Below are positions 34,416-43,641 of a stretch of DNA of 64,000 nucleotides, one piece after another. Each line of letters begins with the position of its first letter. Positions within the stretch are counted from its first letter, which is position 1. The notes beneath the pieces were generated by a model. That model did no database searches. It worked only from the letters and a program-made list of their open reading frames with translations, and was not told the DNA's origin. Source of the stretch: Acetobacteraceae bacterium (GTDB lineage Bacteria > Pseudomonadota > Alphaproteobacteria > Acetobacterales > Acetobacteraceae); assembly GCA_024280945.1 (NCBI GenBank), contig JAMXLO010000108.1, positions 1 to 64,000 on the forward strand, written 5' to 3'. The translations under genes and the position numbers were made by a program.

Positions 34416-35948
34416 ATGCGCAATCGGATGTCGCGCGTGACGCTCACTCGCCGCAAGGCACTTGCCGTGACTGGTGGGACCGCCTTGGTCGCCGTACTCA
34501 GTCCGGCCCGCGCGGCGACCGACAGGACGATCCGGATCGCCTATCCGGCTGCTGTTGCCACTCTGGATCCTGCCAAATTCCGTGTCGGTGGCCTCGAATA
34601 CAATTACGCCCACTGCGTCTTCAATCGCCTGACCGCACAGGACAATAAGCTGCAGGTGGTGCCGGAACTCGCGACAAGCTGGGAGGCCACCGAGGACCTG
34701 AAGGTCTGGACCTTCCATCTGCGTGACGGCGTCAAATTCCACAACGGAAAGCCGTTCACGTCCGCCGACGTGCTGTTCACCTACTCGCGGCTGAAGGACA
34801 AGGAAGTTGCCTCCGTCCTGCGCGCTGCTTTGGGTGTGGTCGACAAGATCGAGGCGATCGACCCACTGACCGTCCGCTTCACGCTGTCCAGCCCCTATTC
34901 GGACCTCGCCGCGGTGACCGCGCAATATCAGGCGCAGATCCTTACTGAATCTGCCATGGATACGCTGACCACCAAGCCGGTCGGCACCGGTCCGTTCCGC
35001 TTCGTCGAGTATCGGCCGGGCGATCAACTGGTCGTCGAGAAGAACCCCGACTACTTCATCCCCGGATCGCCCAAAGTCGACGGCGCCATCATGCGCATCA
35101 TCCCGGAATACACCACAGCGGTCGCCGCGCTGGAGAGCGGCGCGATCGACATCGTCTACGATCTGCCGCCCGAGCAGCTCGATATCCTGAAGGACAGCAA
35201 GGTCTCGCGCATCGAGGAGGTCGCCTCCGGAAGCTGGCTGGGCGTCATCTTCAACAATGCCTTCAAACCGTTCGACGATCCGCGAGTCCGCGAGGCCTTC
35301 ACCAAGATCATCGACCGTCAGGCGTTCACCGACATCGCGATGTTTGGCCACGGCAGCCCAACGGTGACGCCGATCCCACCCGCCCATCCATTCTTCCGGG
35401 CGGACCTGCTTGCGCCGCCGGATATTCCTGGGGCCAAGAAACTGCTGGCCGAGGCCGGCTTCGCCAATGGCATGGCGATTGACATGTACTTCCCCAACGG
35501 CTCACCGGTGAACGAACGGCTTGCCACCGCCTTCCGCGATGCGGCCAAGCAGGTCGGCATAACCGTGTCGTTGCGCATGGCGCAGGAAGACAAGTTCGAC
35601 TCGGAAATGGAAGGCAAAATCGCCTTCAGCGTGGATGGGTTCTTCGGTCGACCTACGCCGGACACGATGCTCTATGCCTGGTACCATAGCACCGGCTCAT
35701 GGAACAACACGCTTTGGCACTACAATAATCCAGAGGTCGACAAGATCCTTGATACGGCTCGCGCCACCGGCGACAAGGACGAGCAGAAGCGGCTGTATTC
35801 CCGGTTTCAGGAGATCGTCGCCAAGGATGGCCCTGGCTGTCTTTGCTTCGTGCGAAATTTTGCCTGTGGCGTCAGCAAGAAGGTGCAGGGCTTTGTCGGC
35901 TCACCGCAGATGTGGGTCGACATCAACAATGTGACCCTTGCCGCGTGA
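34416..35948 (+). CDS. Dipeptide-type ABC substrate-binding protein (SBP_bac_5), copy 2
   Basis: 510 residues. Signal sequence LTRRKALAVTGGTALVAVLS ending near ARAA. Family 5 blocks: VATLDPAKFRVGGLEYNYAH, LKVWTFHLRDGVKFHNGKPF, KPVGTGPFRFVEYRPGDQLV, NNAFKPFDDPRVREAFTKII and LWHYNNPEVDKILDTARATG. It has an AAGGAG ribosome site and is followed after 18 bases by its own permease genes. It is only distantly similar to the binding protein before it, so the two importers probably take different solutes. Confidence 0.92.
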   Translation: MRNRMSRVTLTRRKALAVTGGTALVAVLSPARAATDRTIRIAYPAAVATLDPAKFRVGGLEYNYAHCVFNRLTAQDNKLQVVPELATSWEATEDLKVWTFHLRDGVKFHNGKPFTSADVLFTYSRLKDKEVASVLRAALGVVDKIEAIDPLTVRFTLSSPYSDLAAVTAQYQAQILTESAMDTLTTKPVGTGPFRFVEYRPGDQLVVEKNPDYFIPGSPKVDGAIMRIIPEYTTAVAALESGAIDIVYDLPPEQLDILKDSKVSRIEEVASGSWLGVIFNNAFKPFDDPRVREAFTKIIDRQAFTDIAMFGHGSPTVTPIPPAHPFFRADLLAPPDIPGAKKLLAEAGFANGMAIDMYFPNGSPVNERLATAFRDAAKQVGITVSLRMAQEDKFDSEMEGKIAFSVDGFFGRPTPDTMLYAWYHSTGSWNNTLWHYNNPEVDKILDTARATGDKDEQKRLYSRFQEIVAKDGPGCLCFVRNFACGVSKKVQGFVGSPQMWVDINNVTLAA

Positions 35949-35966
35949 CACAAGCAGGCTGACGTC

Positions 35967-36923
35967 GTGGCCAGCTATGCGCTGCGTCGCCTTGGCACCG
36001 TGCTGGTCATCCTGGCGGTGATGTCGCTATTGGTCTTTCTTGCCACCCACGCCCTGCCCGCAAGCACGGCCGCGATGATTCTTGGGCAATATTCCACGCC
36101 GGAGACTCTGGCGGCGTTGGAGCACAAACTTGGGCTCGATCTGCCGCTTTGGCTGCAGTACTGGAACTGGCTTCGGGCCATGCTGCACGGTGACATGGGC
36201 CAGTCACTGGTGATGGAGCGTCCAGTGGCGCCGATGTTGTGGGATGCGTTCGGCCGCTCTGCCATCCTCGCGTTGTGCGCGATGGCGATCGTTGCAACCG
36301 TGGGCGTGGCAATGGGCGTTGTCGCCGGGGTGTGGCGTGGTCGCTGGCCGGACCACGCCGTGTCGATCTTCGCCTATCTCGGTATCGCGGTGCCGGAGTT
36401 CTACTGGGGCCTGGTGCTGATCCTGGTGTTCTGCAGCACGTTCCATCTGCTGCCGAGTTCCGGCATCGGCAATCTCAGCGATGGGGTGGGGAGCTACGTC
36501 TCCTACCTGATTCTGCCGGTGATCACCCTGACGCTGACGCTGCTCGCGCACGTCTCCCGGCTCACGCGCTCCAGCATGGCCGAACAGCTCGACAGTATGT
36601 ATGTGAAGGTCGCCCGTGCGCGTGGGCTGCCAGAGCACGTAGTGATCGTGCGGCACGCATTGCCCAACGCGATGGTGCCGACGATCACCGTTCTTGCACA
36701 GGATTTCGGGTTCCTGATCGGCGGTATCGTCGCGATCGAGACCGTCTTCGCCTATCCCGGTCTTGGCCGGCTGCTGATCTTTGCGCTGCAGCGTCAGGAC
36801 CTGCCTTTGATGCAGGCGGCAATTCTGACCTTGACGGCGGTATTCTGCCTGGCAAATCTCGGTGCTGATCTGCTGTACGGCATCGCCAACCCGCGCATTC
36901 GCCACGGCGGTGCCGTTGAGTGA
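35967..36923 (+). CDS. Dipeptide-type ABC transporter permease (DppB-like), second set
   Basis: 318 residues from a GTG start at 35967. SYALRRLGTVLVILAVMSLL, HALPASTAAMILG, the coupling loop MYVKVARARGLPEHVVIVRH and the C-terminal GGIVAIETVFAYPGLGRLLI and GIANPRIR are those of DppB/GsiC permeases. Six membrane segments. The following DppC-like gene overlaps its end by 14 bases if the GTG at 36910 is used. Confidence 0.92.
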   Translation: MASYALRRLGTVLVILAVMSLLVFLATHALPASTAAMILGQYSTPETLAALEHKLGLDLPLWLQYWNWLRAMLHGDMGQSLVMERPVAPMLWDAFGRSAILALCAMAIVATVGVAMGVVAGVWRGRWPDHAVSIFAYLGIAVPEFYWGLVLILVFCSTFHLLPSSGIGNLSDGVGSYVSYLILPVITLTLTLLAHVSRLTRSSMAEQLDSMYVKVARARGLPEHVVIVRHALPNAMVPTITVLAQDFGFLIGGIVAIETVFAYPGLGRLLIFALQRQDLPLMQAAILTLTAVFCLANLGADLLYGIANPRIRHGGAVE

Positions 36924-37761
36924 TTCCACCGCTCTGCCGCGTCGTGCGTCAGTGCCGACGGCACTGATCGTCGGTGCGAGCATCGTGACAATCCTGTTGG
37001 TCACCGCCGCGCTGGCGCAAGTTGTCGCGCCCTATCCATTCGACCAGATGCATATCCGCGACCGTTTTGCCCCACCCGGCCTGCGCTATCTGGCCGGCAC
37101 CGACGAGTACGGGCGCGATGTGTTCAGTCGCCTGCTGATCGGTTCGCAGCTCTCGCTGCTGCTCGGCGTCATCGCAACACTAATCAGTATGGGTATCGGC
37201 GTACCCCTTGGCATGCTGGCGGGTTACAGCCGCGGTCTGATCGATGAAGCGATCATGCGTGTGCTCGACATCATGATGGCGTTTCCGCCGATCATGCTGG
37301 TACTGCTGATCCTCGCCATCACGCAGCCCAGCCTGATGAAGACCGCCTTCGCGATCGGCATCCTGTCGGCGCCCCCGATCGGGCGGGTGACCCGCAGCGT
37401 CACCCTCGACCTGATGAGCGGCGAGTTCATGGAGGCAGCGCGCGCCAGGGGCGAACGCCTGCACTACGTACTGTGCCGCGAGTTGTTGCCCAATGTCTGG
37501 CCGGTGTTGATGGTAGAGGCAAGCCTGCGGGTGGTCTTCGCGGTCCTCTTGGGCGCGGTGTTGAGCTTCCTTGGCTTCGGAGTGCAGCCACCTGCGGCCG
37601 ACTGGGGCCTGATGATCAGCAACGGCCGCGCCTTCGTCGAGAAGGCACCGTGGATTTCGCTCGCGCCAGGCATCGCGATGGGCCTCACCGTGATTGGCAT
37701 CAGCCTGTTGGGCGACGGCCTTCGCGAGGTGCTCGACCCACGATTGGGCCGCCGGCAATGA
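36910..37761 (+). CDS. Dipeptide-type ABC transporter permease (DppC-like), second set
   Basis: About 283 residues. No ATG is available near the natural N-terminus; GTG 36910 or TTG 36916 are the likely starts, both overlapping the end of the DppB gene, and neither has a clear ribosome site, so translational coupling is expected. Hallmarks: LAGTDEYGRDVFSRLLIGSQ, FMEAARARGERLHYVLCREL and LSFLGFGVQPPAADWGLMIS, with six membrane segments. The end overlaps the fused ATPase gene by 4 bases (ATGA). Confidence 0.88.
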   Translation: MPLSDSTALPRRASVPTALIVGASIVTILLVTAALAQVVAPYPFDQMHIRDRFAPPGLRYLAGTDEYGRDVFSRLLIGSQLSLLLGVIATLISMGIGVPLGMLAGYSRGLIDEAIMRVLDIMMAFPPIMLVLLILAITQPSLMKTAFAIGILSAPPIGRVTRSVTLDLMSGEFMEAARARGERLHYVLCRELLPNVWPVLMVEASLRVVFAVLLGAVLSFLGFGVQPPAADWGLMISNGRAFVEKAPWISLAPGIAMGLTVIGISLLGDGLREVLDPRLGRRQ

Positions 37762-39803
37762 ATGACGCATTGCTCGAAATCCGCAACCTGACGGTACGTT
37801 ACCCCGGTACCACCGCAGTACGAGATGTCGCGTTCCAATTGCAGCCTGGTGAGGCGCTCGGGATCGTCGGTGAGTCGGGCTCCGGGAAGAGCAGTATCGC
37901 GGGCGCAATCCTGAAGTCGCTCGGTGCCTCCGCGCGGATCGCCGGAGAGATTGCCTTCGAGGGTCGCGATCTGCTGCGGTTGTCGCGTGCGGACCATCGG
38001 GCGGTGCTCGGCCGCCGGATCGGTGCGGTCTTCCAGGATCCCTTCACCGCGCTCAATCCCGCCCGGCGGGTCGGCGGGCAGATTGCCGAACCCATGGTAC
38101 GGCACCTCGGGGCGGAACCGGCGCATGCGATGCAGCGTGCCATCGTTCTGCTGCGGGACATGGGGATCCACCGCGCCGAGGAGGTGGCACACGCGTTTCC
38201 GCATCAGCTCAGCGGCGGCATGAAGCAGCGCACCCTGATTGCCGCCGCATTAGCCTGCGAACCGTCGCTGTTGATCCTGGATGAACCCACCACCGCGCTG
38301 GACGTGACGGTCGAGGCGCAGATCCTGCGACTGCTGGCGCGGCTGCGACAGCAGAAGCGCGTGAGTCTCCTGTTCATCAGCCACAATCTGGGCGTGGTTC
38401 GGCGCCTGTGTGACAGCGTGGCGGTGATGTACGCGAGCCAGTTCGTCGAACTTGGGAGGGTGGGCGACGTCCTGGAGCAGCCGGCTCACCCATATAGCAA
38501 AGGTCTGTTGGCATCGCGTCCATCGTTGCGTGCGGCGTCGCGCGGCAGCCGGCTGTCGGCGATTCAAGGCCAGATGCCAAGCGCGCCACGACCCGAGGCA
38601 GGTTGTGTGTTCGCTGCACGTTGCCCCTTTGCCGAACCGCGCTGCACCGGTGGGGAGCAGTCGCTGATCCTGACGGCGCCAGGCCATGCCGCTCGCTGCT
38701 GGAAAGCCAAGACGCTGGGTGATTGGCCACGCCTGGCCGTGGAGGGCACTGATCTCGGTGAGTTCCGGCCCGGTAATGCGCTGGTCAACACCAACCGACT
38801 GCGCAAGAGCTTCACGATGCGGCGTGGAATGGCGGCATGGCGCCCGTCACTCGCCAACAGGTGGCCTCGCTTCCGCTACCAACCGACCCAGGTTGCGGCG
38901 GTAGACGGTGTGTCGTTGACGATCTCGCCCGGCGAAGTACTTGGTTTGGTAGGCGAAAGCGGCTGCGGCAAATCGACCTTGGGACGGCTCGCCCTGCGGC
39001 TCTTGAACTGCACCGATGGCAGCGTCGAATTCGATGGCGCTGATGTCGGCCGATTGTCTGGCACCGATCTCTCAGCCTTCCGCAAGCAGGCACAGATCGT
39101 GTTCCAAAATGTTGGTTCATCGCTGAACCCACGGCTGTCCGTCGGCGAGGCGCTGGAGCGCCCGCTGGTGCTGTTCGGTCTCGCAAAGCCGCGCGAGCGC
39201 CGCCAGCGCGTCGAGGAACTGCTCGAGATGGTGCGCCTGCCGGCGTCCTACCGATTGCGCTATCCCCATCAGCTCAGTGGTGGGGAGCGCCAGCGGGTCG
39301 CCATCGCTCGTGCGCTCGCAAGCGAGCCCCGCTTTGTGGTTTGCGACGAACCGGTATCCGCACTCGACGTGTCTGTCCAGGCAGCCATTGTCAATCTGTT
39401 GGCCGATCTGCGCGACCGGTTTGGCCTCGCCTATCTGTTCATTTCCCACGACCTGGCAGTTGTCGCGCAGATCTCCGACCGCGTCGCGGTGATGTATCGA
39501 GGGCGCATCTGCGAGACAGGGACACCGGCCGAACTCTTGGCCGCACCGCGTCACCCCTACACACGGCTGCTACTCGCCGCGGCGGCTGATGAGTCTCCAA
39601 CGGCCGAACCATCAGCCGACATCGGCGCGGGCGCCACCGGCTGCACGTTCGCCTCCCGTTGTCCGCGCCGTCTGCCATCGATTTGCGACACGACTGTGCC
39701 GACGCTGCGCCCCGTCACTTCTGCGCACGCGGTTGCCTGCCATCTCGATCCGATTGCCAAACAGCAATGCGGTACAATCGCGACTGCATCGATCCCCCCT
39801 TAG
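37758..39803 (+). CDS. Fused dipeptide-type ABC transporter ATPase (DppD-DppF in one chain)
   Basis: 681 residues carrying two complete ABC ATPase domains. The first (about 1-320): GESGSGKSSIAGAIL, VFQDPFTALNPARR, LSGGMKQRTLIAAALA, LLILDEPTTALDVT, then a Cys-containing tail (EAGCVFAARCPFAEPRC). The second (about 350-670): GESGCGKSTLGRLAL, VFQNVGSSLNPRLS, LSGGERQRVAIARALA, VVCDEPVSALDVS and TGCTFASRCPRRLPSIC. Such fusions occur in the GsiA/YejF type. It serves the binding protein and permeases just upstream. It ends 18 bases before the second LLM monooxygenase gene, linking uptake and oxidation in one operon. Confidence 0.92.
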   Translation: MNDALLEIRNLTVRYPGTTAVRDVAFQLQPGEALGIVGESGSGKSSIAGAILKSLGASARIAGEIAFEGRDLLRLSRADHRAVLGRRIGAVFQDPFTALNPARRVGGQIAEPMVRHLGAEPAHAMQRAIVLLRDMGIHRAEEVAHAFPHQLSGGMKQRTLIAAALACEPSLLILDEPTTALDVTVEAQILRLLARLRQQKRVSLLFISHNLGVVRRLCDSVAVMYASQFVELGRVGDVLEQPAHPYSKGLLASRPSLRAASRGSRLSAIQGQMPSAPRPEAGCVFAARCPFAEPRCTGGEQSLILTAPGHAARCWKAKTLGDWPRLAVEGTDLGEFRPGNALVNTNRLRKSFTMRRGMAAWRPSLANRWPRFRYQPTQVAAVDGVSLTISPGEVLGLVGESGCGKSTLGRLALRLLNCTDGSVEFDGADVGRLSGTDLSAFRKQAQIVFQNVGSSLNPRLSVGEALERPLVLFGLAKPRERRQRVEELLEMVRLPASYRLRYPHQLSGGERQRVAIARALASEPRFVVCDEPVSALDVSVQAAIVNLLADLRDRFGLAYLFISHDLAVVAQISDRVAVMYRGRICETGTPAELLAAPRHPYTRLLLAAAADESPTAEPSADIGAGATGCTFASRCPRRLPSICDTTVPTLRPVTSAHAVACHLDPIAKQQCGTIATASIPP

Positions 39804-39821
39804 CCCGGAAAGGTCCCCGAC

Positions 39822-41135
39822 ATGTCCGCCGCGCCGTTTCATCTTGCCTGGTTCCTGCAAGGCTCCTCGATTCAGGCATGGGGTGAACCGTGGACGGACA
39901 GCATCACGACCGACTGGATGTCATGCGACATGTTTCTCGACTTGGCACGTGGTTGCGAGCGCGCCTGTATGGACTACATGCTGCTTGAGGACTCCATCTA
40001 CGTGGGCGAGACTTGGCGGAACTCGCGCGATATCTATCTGAAGAATGGCATGTCGATTCCGCGTCAGGAACCGACGGTGGTGGCGACACTCATGGCCGCG
40101 GCCACCAAACGCCTGGGTGTTGTGCCGACGCTCTCCACCTTTGCCTACGCGCCCTACCTGACCGCGCGGATCGTCGGGTCGTTGGACCAGGTCTCGGGCG
40201 GCCGTGCCGGATGGAACATGGTGACGGGAAGTTCCGATCTGTCGGCGAAGAACTTCGGGATGGCGTGCCTGCCTCCGCATGATCGGCGCTACGACATGGC
40301 GGACGAATATATCGCGATCTGCAAGCGGCTTTGGGGATCATGGCAACCCGATGCCATTGTTGCCGACGGCAAGAGCGGCGTGTTGATCGATCCCGCTCGC
40401 GTCCACACGATCGACTATGAAGGGCAATACTACAAATGCCGTGGTCCGCTCAACTCGGGTCCTTGCCCGCAAGGCCAACCGGTGATCGCGCAGGCCGGCG
40501 GATCGGCCCGTGGTCGTCGCTTCGCCGCGGAACACGCGGACACGATAGTGGCGCACGTGAAGGGGATCGCGCAGATGAAGGCGTACCGTGACGATGTGCG
40601 AACGACGATGGCATCGCTTGGTCGTGATCCCGACACGTGCAAGATCCTGTTCCTGATTTCGCCGATCCTTGCGGAGACCACCGAGGAGGCACAAGCGAAG
40701 GCGGCCCAGCGAGAAGCCATTTCGGCACAGAATGTGGACAAGCGACTGGCGCAGTTGGGTTGGATCACCAACATCGACTTTTCTGAGTTCGATCTGGACG
40801 CCCCGGTCGGCGAACTGACGACCAATGGACACCAGCAAAGCCTGGCGCAATTCCTGCGGAAAGCGGGAAAACGCACGCTGCGTGAGGCGATCGTCAGCTA
40901 CACAAGCGGTGGTGCGTCCGTCGATCTCGTCGGTTCACCCGACGCGGTCGCAGCACAGATGGGTGAGGCGATGGAGGAGGTCGGCGGCGATGGTTTCTTG
41001 TTCTCAATGCCCAATGTAAGCCGTCGGACAACGGCCGAGATCGCCGACGGGCTGGCTCCGGCCTTGCAGCGGCGCGGGCTGACGCGCAGGGCCTATTCCC
41101 ATGTGCGGTTGAGAGACAATCTACTGGAATTCTGA
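39822..41135 (+). CDS. LLM flavin-dependent monooxygenase, NtaA/SnaA/DszA family (copy 2)
   Basis: 437 residues, a paralogue of the protein at 24744, as seen in FHLAWFLQGSSIQAWGEPWT, CERACMDYMLLEDSIYVGET, VGSLDQVSGGRAGWNMVTGS, YYKCRGPLNSGPCPQGQPVI and QAGGSARGRRFAAEHADTIV. Uses FMNH2 from a partner reductase not seen here. It is the last gene of the plus-strand operon of the second Dpp importer, which suggests that the imported solute is its substrate. Start follows GGAAAGG. Copy 1 instead faces an amino-acid-type importer, so the pair may act on related compounds or on successive intermediates. Confidence 0.9.
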   Translation: MSAAPFHLAWFLQGSSIQAWGEPWTDSITTDWMSCDMFLDLARGCERACMDYMLLEDSIYVGETWRNSRDIYLKNGMSIPRQEPTVVATLMAAATKRLGVVPTLSTFAYAPYLTARIVGSLDQVSGGRAGWNMVTGSSDLSAKNFGMACLPPHDRRYDMADEYIAICKRLWGSWQPDAIVADGKSGVLIDPARVHTIDYEGQYYKCRGPLNSGPCPQGQPVIAQAGGSARGRRFAAEHADTIVAHVKGIAQMKAYRDDVRTTMASLGRDPDTCKILFLISPILAETTEEAQAKAAQREAISAQNVDKRLAQLGWITNIDFSEFDLDAPVGELTTNGHQQSLAQFLRKAGKRTLREAIVSYTSGGASVDLVGSPDAVAAQMGEAMEEVGGDGFLFSMPNVSRRTTAEIADGLAPALQRRGLTRRAYSHVRLRDNLLEF

Positions 41136-41399
41136 TGCCGAGCGCGGTCGGGATACGCCCACCTTAGGAGAATGTTGGATCCAGGTTCTTTTCCCTGCTC
41201 CAGTCGCCTCCGCTACAAACTCTCTCCGCCATTTTCAGGACCGCGAAAACCCAACTGGCGCAGGCATTCGCGCAGCAGGCTTGGGGTTTGGAGAGGGAAC
41301 GTTCCGGGAATTTGCTCTCCGAATGGCCATTTGTCTCCGAAGCTTGAGAGTCGGCCATTTTACTCTACAAGCTTTTTCGCCAATTAGAGCAATTTCCGA
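41136..41399. other. Intergenic, left flank of IS remnants
   Basis: 264 bases between the LLM gene and the IS630 remnant. AT-richer than its surroundings toward the right. No gene, terminal inverted repeat or terminator recognised with confidence. Confidence 0.4.
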
Positions 41400-42011
41400 T
41401 CAAAGTGGGACATATCCTGCGGCCTGGAAATAGTTTTGGCACTGCTGTGCAGTGAAGCGCGGGAGCGCATCGGCAATTGCTTGCCACAGGTCGCGGACAT
41501 TGCGTGGTGCAACGGCACGCAGCATCGCCTTCAGCTTGGCGAACGCCATCTCGATCGGGTTCAGGTCCGGCGAGTAGGGCGGCAAGTAGAACAAGCTCGC
41601 GCCAGCATCCTCGATCGCCTTGCGCACGGCGGGACCTTTATGGGCTGGCAGGTTGTCCATGATGACAATGTCGCCGGGCCGCAGCACCGGGACGAGGACC
41701 TGGCGCAGATAAGCCTCGAAGGCGACCCCGTCCATGGGTCCGTCGAGCAGCATTGGCGCGACCAACCCGTCAGTACGCAGCCCTGCGGTGAACGTCGTCG
41801 TCTTCCAATGTCCGTGCGGAATCGCTGCCACGCATCGCTCACCGCGGGGCGAGCGTCCGAACCGCCGGGCCATGTTGGTGCTCGCGCCGCTCTCGTCGAG
41901 ACAGATCAAACGGCACGGATCCAGCGCGCGCATCAGCGCGCGCCAGTGCTCGCGCTCGACCACGACATCGGCGCGCTCCTGTTCGGACGCATGCGCCATC
42001 TTTATGGATGA
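41400..42011 (-). mobile_element. IS630-family transposase, C-terminal DDE part only
   Basis: About 200 residues of the DDE catalytic domain: [20 protein letters not shown] (first Asp), [20 protein letters not shown] (second Asp) and [20 protein letters not shown] (closing Glu). The N-terminal helix-turn-helix half, which in this family is often in a separate frame, is missing: upstream of about 42011 the sequence is that of an IS110-type element. The element has thus been cut by insertion of, or recombination with, the IS110 copy, and it is presumably dead. Confidence 0.85.
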
Positions 42012-42064
42012 ACCGCCCCTCAGCATCGGACGCAGCCTGCGTCTGGAAGCAGAGGAGAGGATGG

Positions 42065-42784
42065 ATGGCCAAAATGCCGATTGCCGTGCTTGGGATCGAC
42101 CTGGGCAAGAACAGCTGTAGCATGGCCGGGCTGGATACAAACGGCGCAGTGGTGCTGCGGCGCAGGATGACGCGGGAGGGTCTGGTGGCGTTCGCCAGCA
42201 AGCTGCCGGCCTGCATCGTGGCGATGGAAGCGTGTTGTGGCGCGCACTTCCTCGGTCGAACATTTGCCTCGCAAGGCCACACGGTCAGGCTGATGTCGCC
42301 TGAGTATGTGCAGCCCTATGTGAAGTCGCAGAAGACGGACGACCGCGACGCGGAGGCGATCGCCGAGGCGGCGACACGACCGACGATGCGCCTTGTGACG
42401 CTCAAGAGCGAGGCACAACTCGATCTGCAGGTGCTGCACCGGGCACGCGAGCGACTGGTGGCGGCGCGGACCAGGCTAATCAATCAATTGCGCGCAGTGC
42501 TGCTCGAGCGCGGGCTAATCCTGCCCAAGCGTCGCGCCCCTCTGCGGCATCGACTGCACGAACTCATGGCCGGGGAACTAGCGATCAGCCCGCGGGTGAT
42601 CCGGCTGCTGCAGGATCTCCGCGAAGAGTGGGAGAGCCTCGATGAGCGGAGCAGGGCTTATGACGACGAACTCGCCGCGATGACCCGCGAGAACCAGCAG
42701 GCTCGGCAGCTGGCGACCATCCCAGGCATCGGCGTGATCAATGCGACCCTGAGTTCCGTTACCCGTCAGCAGAGAACGACCTGA
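42065..42784 (+). mobile_element. IS110-family transposase, C-terminally truncated
   Basis: 239 residues from ATG 42065. The RuvC-like DEDD domain is recognisable: [20 protein letters not shown] (first Asp), [20 protein letters not shown] (Glu), YVKSQKTDDRDAEAIAEAAT (Asp pair), then the helical linker. The Tnp20 domain starts (LATIPGIGVINATLSS) but is replaced after a few residues by unrelated sequence and a stop, so the domain with the catalytic Ser is lost. Full members have about 340 residues. The left part overlaps the point where the IS630 remnant ends. Confidence 0.88.
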
Positions 42785-42834
42785 GATATCACCAAGCGAG
42801 GGCAGCGGTTCGGCAGGAGTTTCTCAACGCTTGG

Positions 42835-43310
42835 CGAATGTCAGAAATGTGTCGATTCGGAGGTACAACTTTCTCCAACGAGGTCCGCGCGATCGACCTC
42901 AGCATTCGGAAGTTGCAGGCCGCCTACATCGACACGTTCCTCTTCACGCCCTTCAGCGGGATGTCACGGGAGTGTTTCATGGACAAGGGGATTTTGTGCG
43001 AGCCGGTGAACCAGTGTTTCGCGTGGAGAGCGACGGGCTGATCTATCTGGTGGGCACGGTGAAGTATCGCGGAATGCTGCGGATCGGAAGCGCTGACGGT
43101 TAGTGCGACGTTGTTCGAGGCGGCCGGCGCCGCGGAGACAAGGGTGTCGGGTGAGGTCATCGCGGCGCGTGGCCACGGCTCGGTGTCCGAACAATGGGAC
43201 CTTCTCATCCTATCCTATGCGAGAACGTCACCCCCGCGGGTGATAAGATCTTGCCGCTGAACTACAACTTCGATTTCGAGAGCACGATCATAGAGATCAC
43301 CACACCCTAA
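42835..43310 (+). pseudogene. Decayed lipoyl-domain/HlyD-like gene
   Basis: Pieces in three frames make one protein end: RAIDLSIRKLQAAYIDTFLF then TPFSG, followed by VTGVFHGQGDFVRAGEPVFR then VESDGLIYLVGTVKYRG, then LCENVTPAGDKILPLNYNFD to a stop at 43308-43310. The middle block (G-x-VTGVF-x-x-GDFV-x-AGEPVFRVE) is the classic half-lipoyl hairpin of HlyD-type adaptors and biotinyl domains. At least two frameshifts plus loss of the start show that it is a pseudogene, probably cut by the insertion sequences to its left. Confidence 0.55.
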
Positions 43311-43343
43311 TATCGCGGTTCGCCGTCAACGAGAGGATCTGCT

Positions 43344-43535
43344 GTGCACGATCCCTTCGGTTTTAGTTTTCTCGACGACATATTCGGCGGTGGCCAGCCC
43401 TCGAGGACGCAGGGCGGCCCGCCACTTAATCAGGGCTTCTCGCCGATCGCGGGATGGGCGGTCGGCCAAGCATTTGCGCCGGCCCCGTCGCTTCACGCCA
43501 CCCATTCCGCATCCAGCGGAGATCGTCATCGATGA
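43344..43535 (+). CDS. Short hypothetical protein (63 aa)
   Basis: GTG start with a GAGAGGA stretch about 8 bases upstream. The peptide MHDPFGFSFLDDIFGGGQPS is Gly/Phe/Asp-rich, then Pro/Ser/Ala-rich, without recognisable domain, signal or membrane segment. It precedes the frameshifted gene at 43642 in the same direction. The evidence that it is real is weak. Confidence 0.3.
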   Translation: MHDPFGFSFLDDIFGGGQPSRTQGGPPLNQGFSPIAGWAVGQAFAPAPSLHATHSASSGDRHR

Positions 43536-43641
43536 CGGCGAAAGTGGCTCGTGACGCAGCGTCCTGTCTTCCAGGCCCAGAGACTCATGCAGGTCCGGCC
43601 AAACCCTTGACGTTCCGGGGAACAAGTCCGATCACGGCGGC

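Noticed and set aside
34029-35387. 452-residue open frame on the minus strand
   Set aside because: Antisense to the SBP_bac_5 gene at 34416; composition typical of a shadow frame.
41136-41399. Open frames at 41164-41387 as genes
   Set aside because: Short, overlapping on both strands, no ribosome sites and no recognisable domain.
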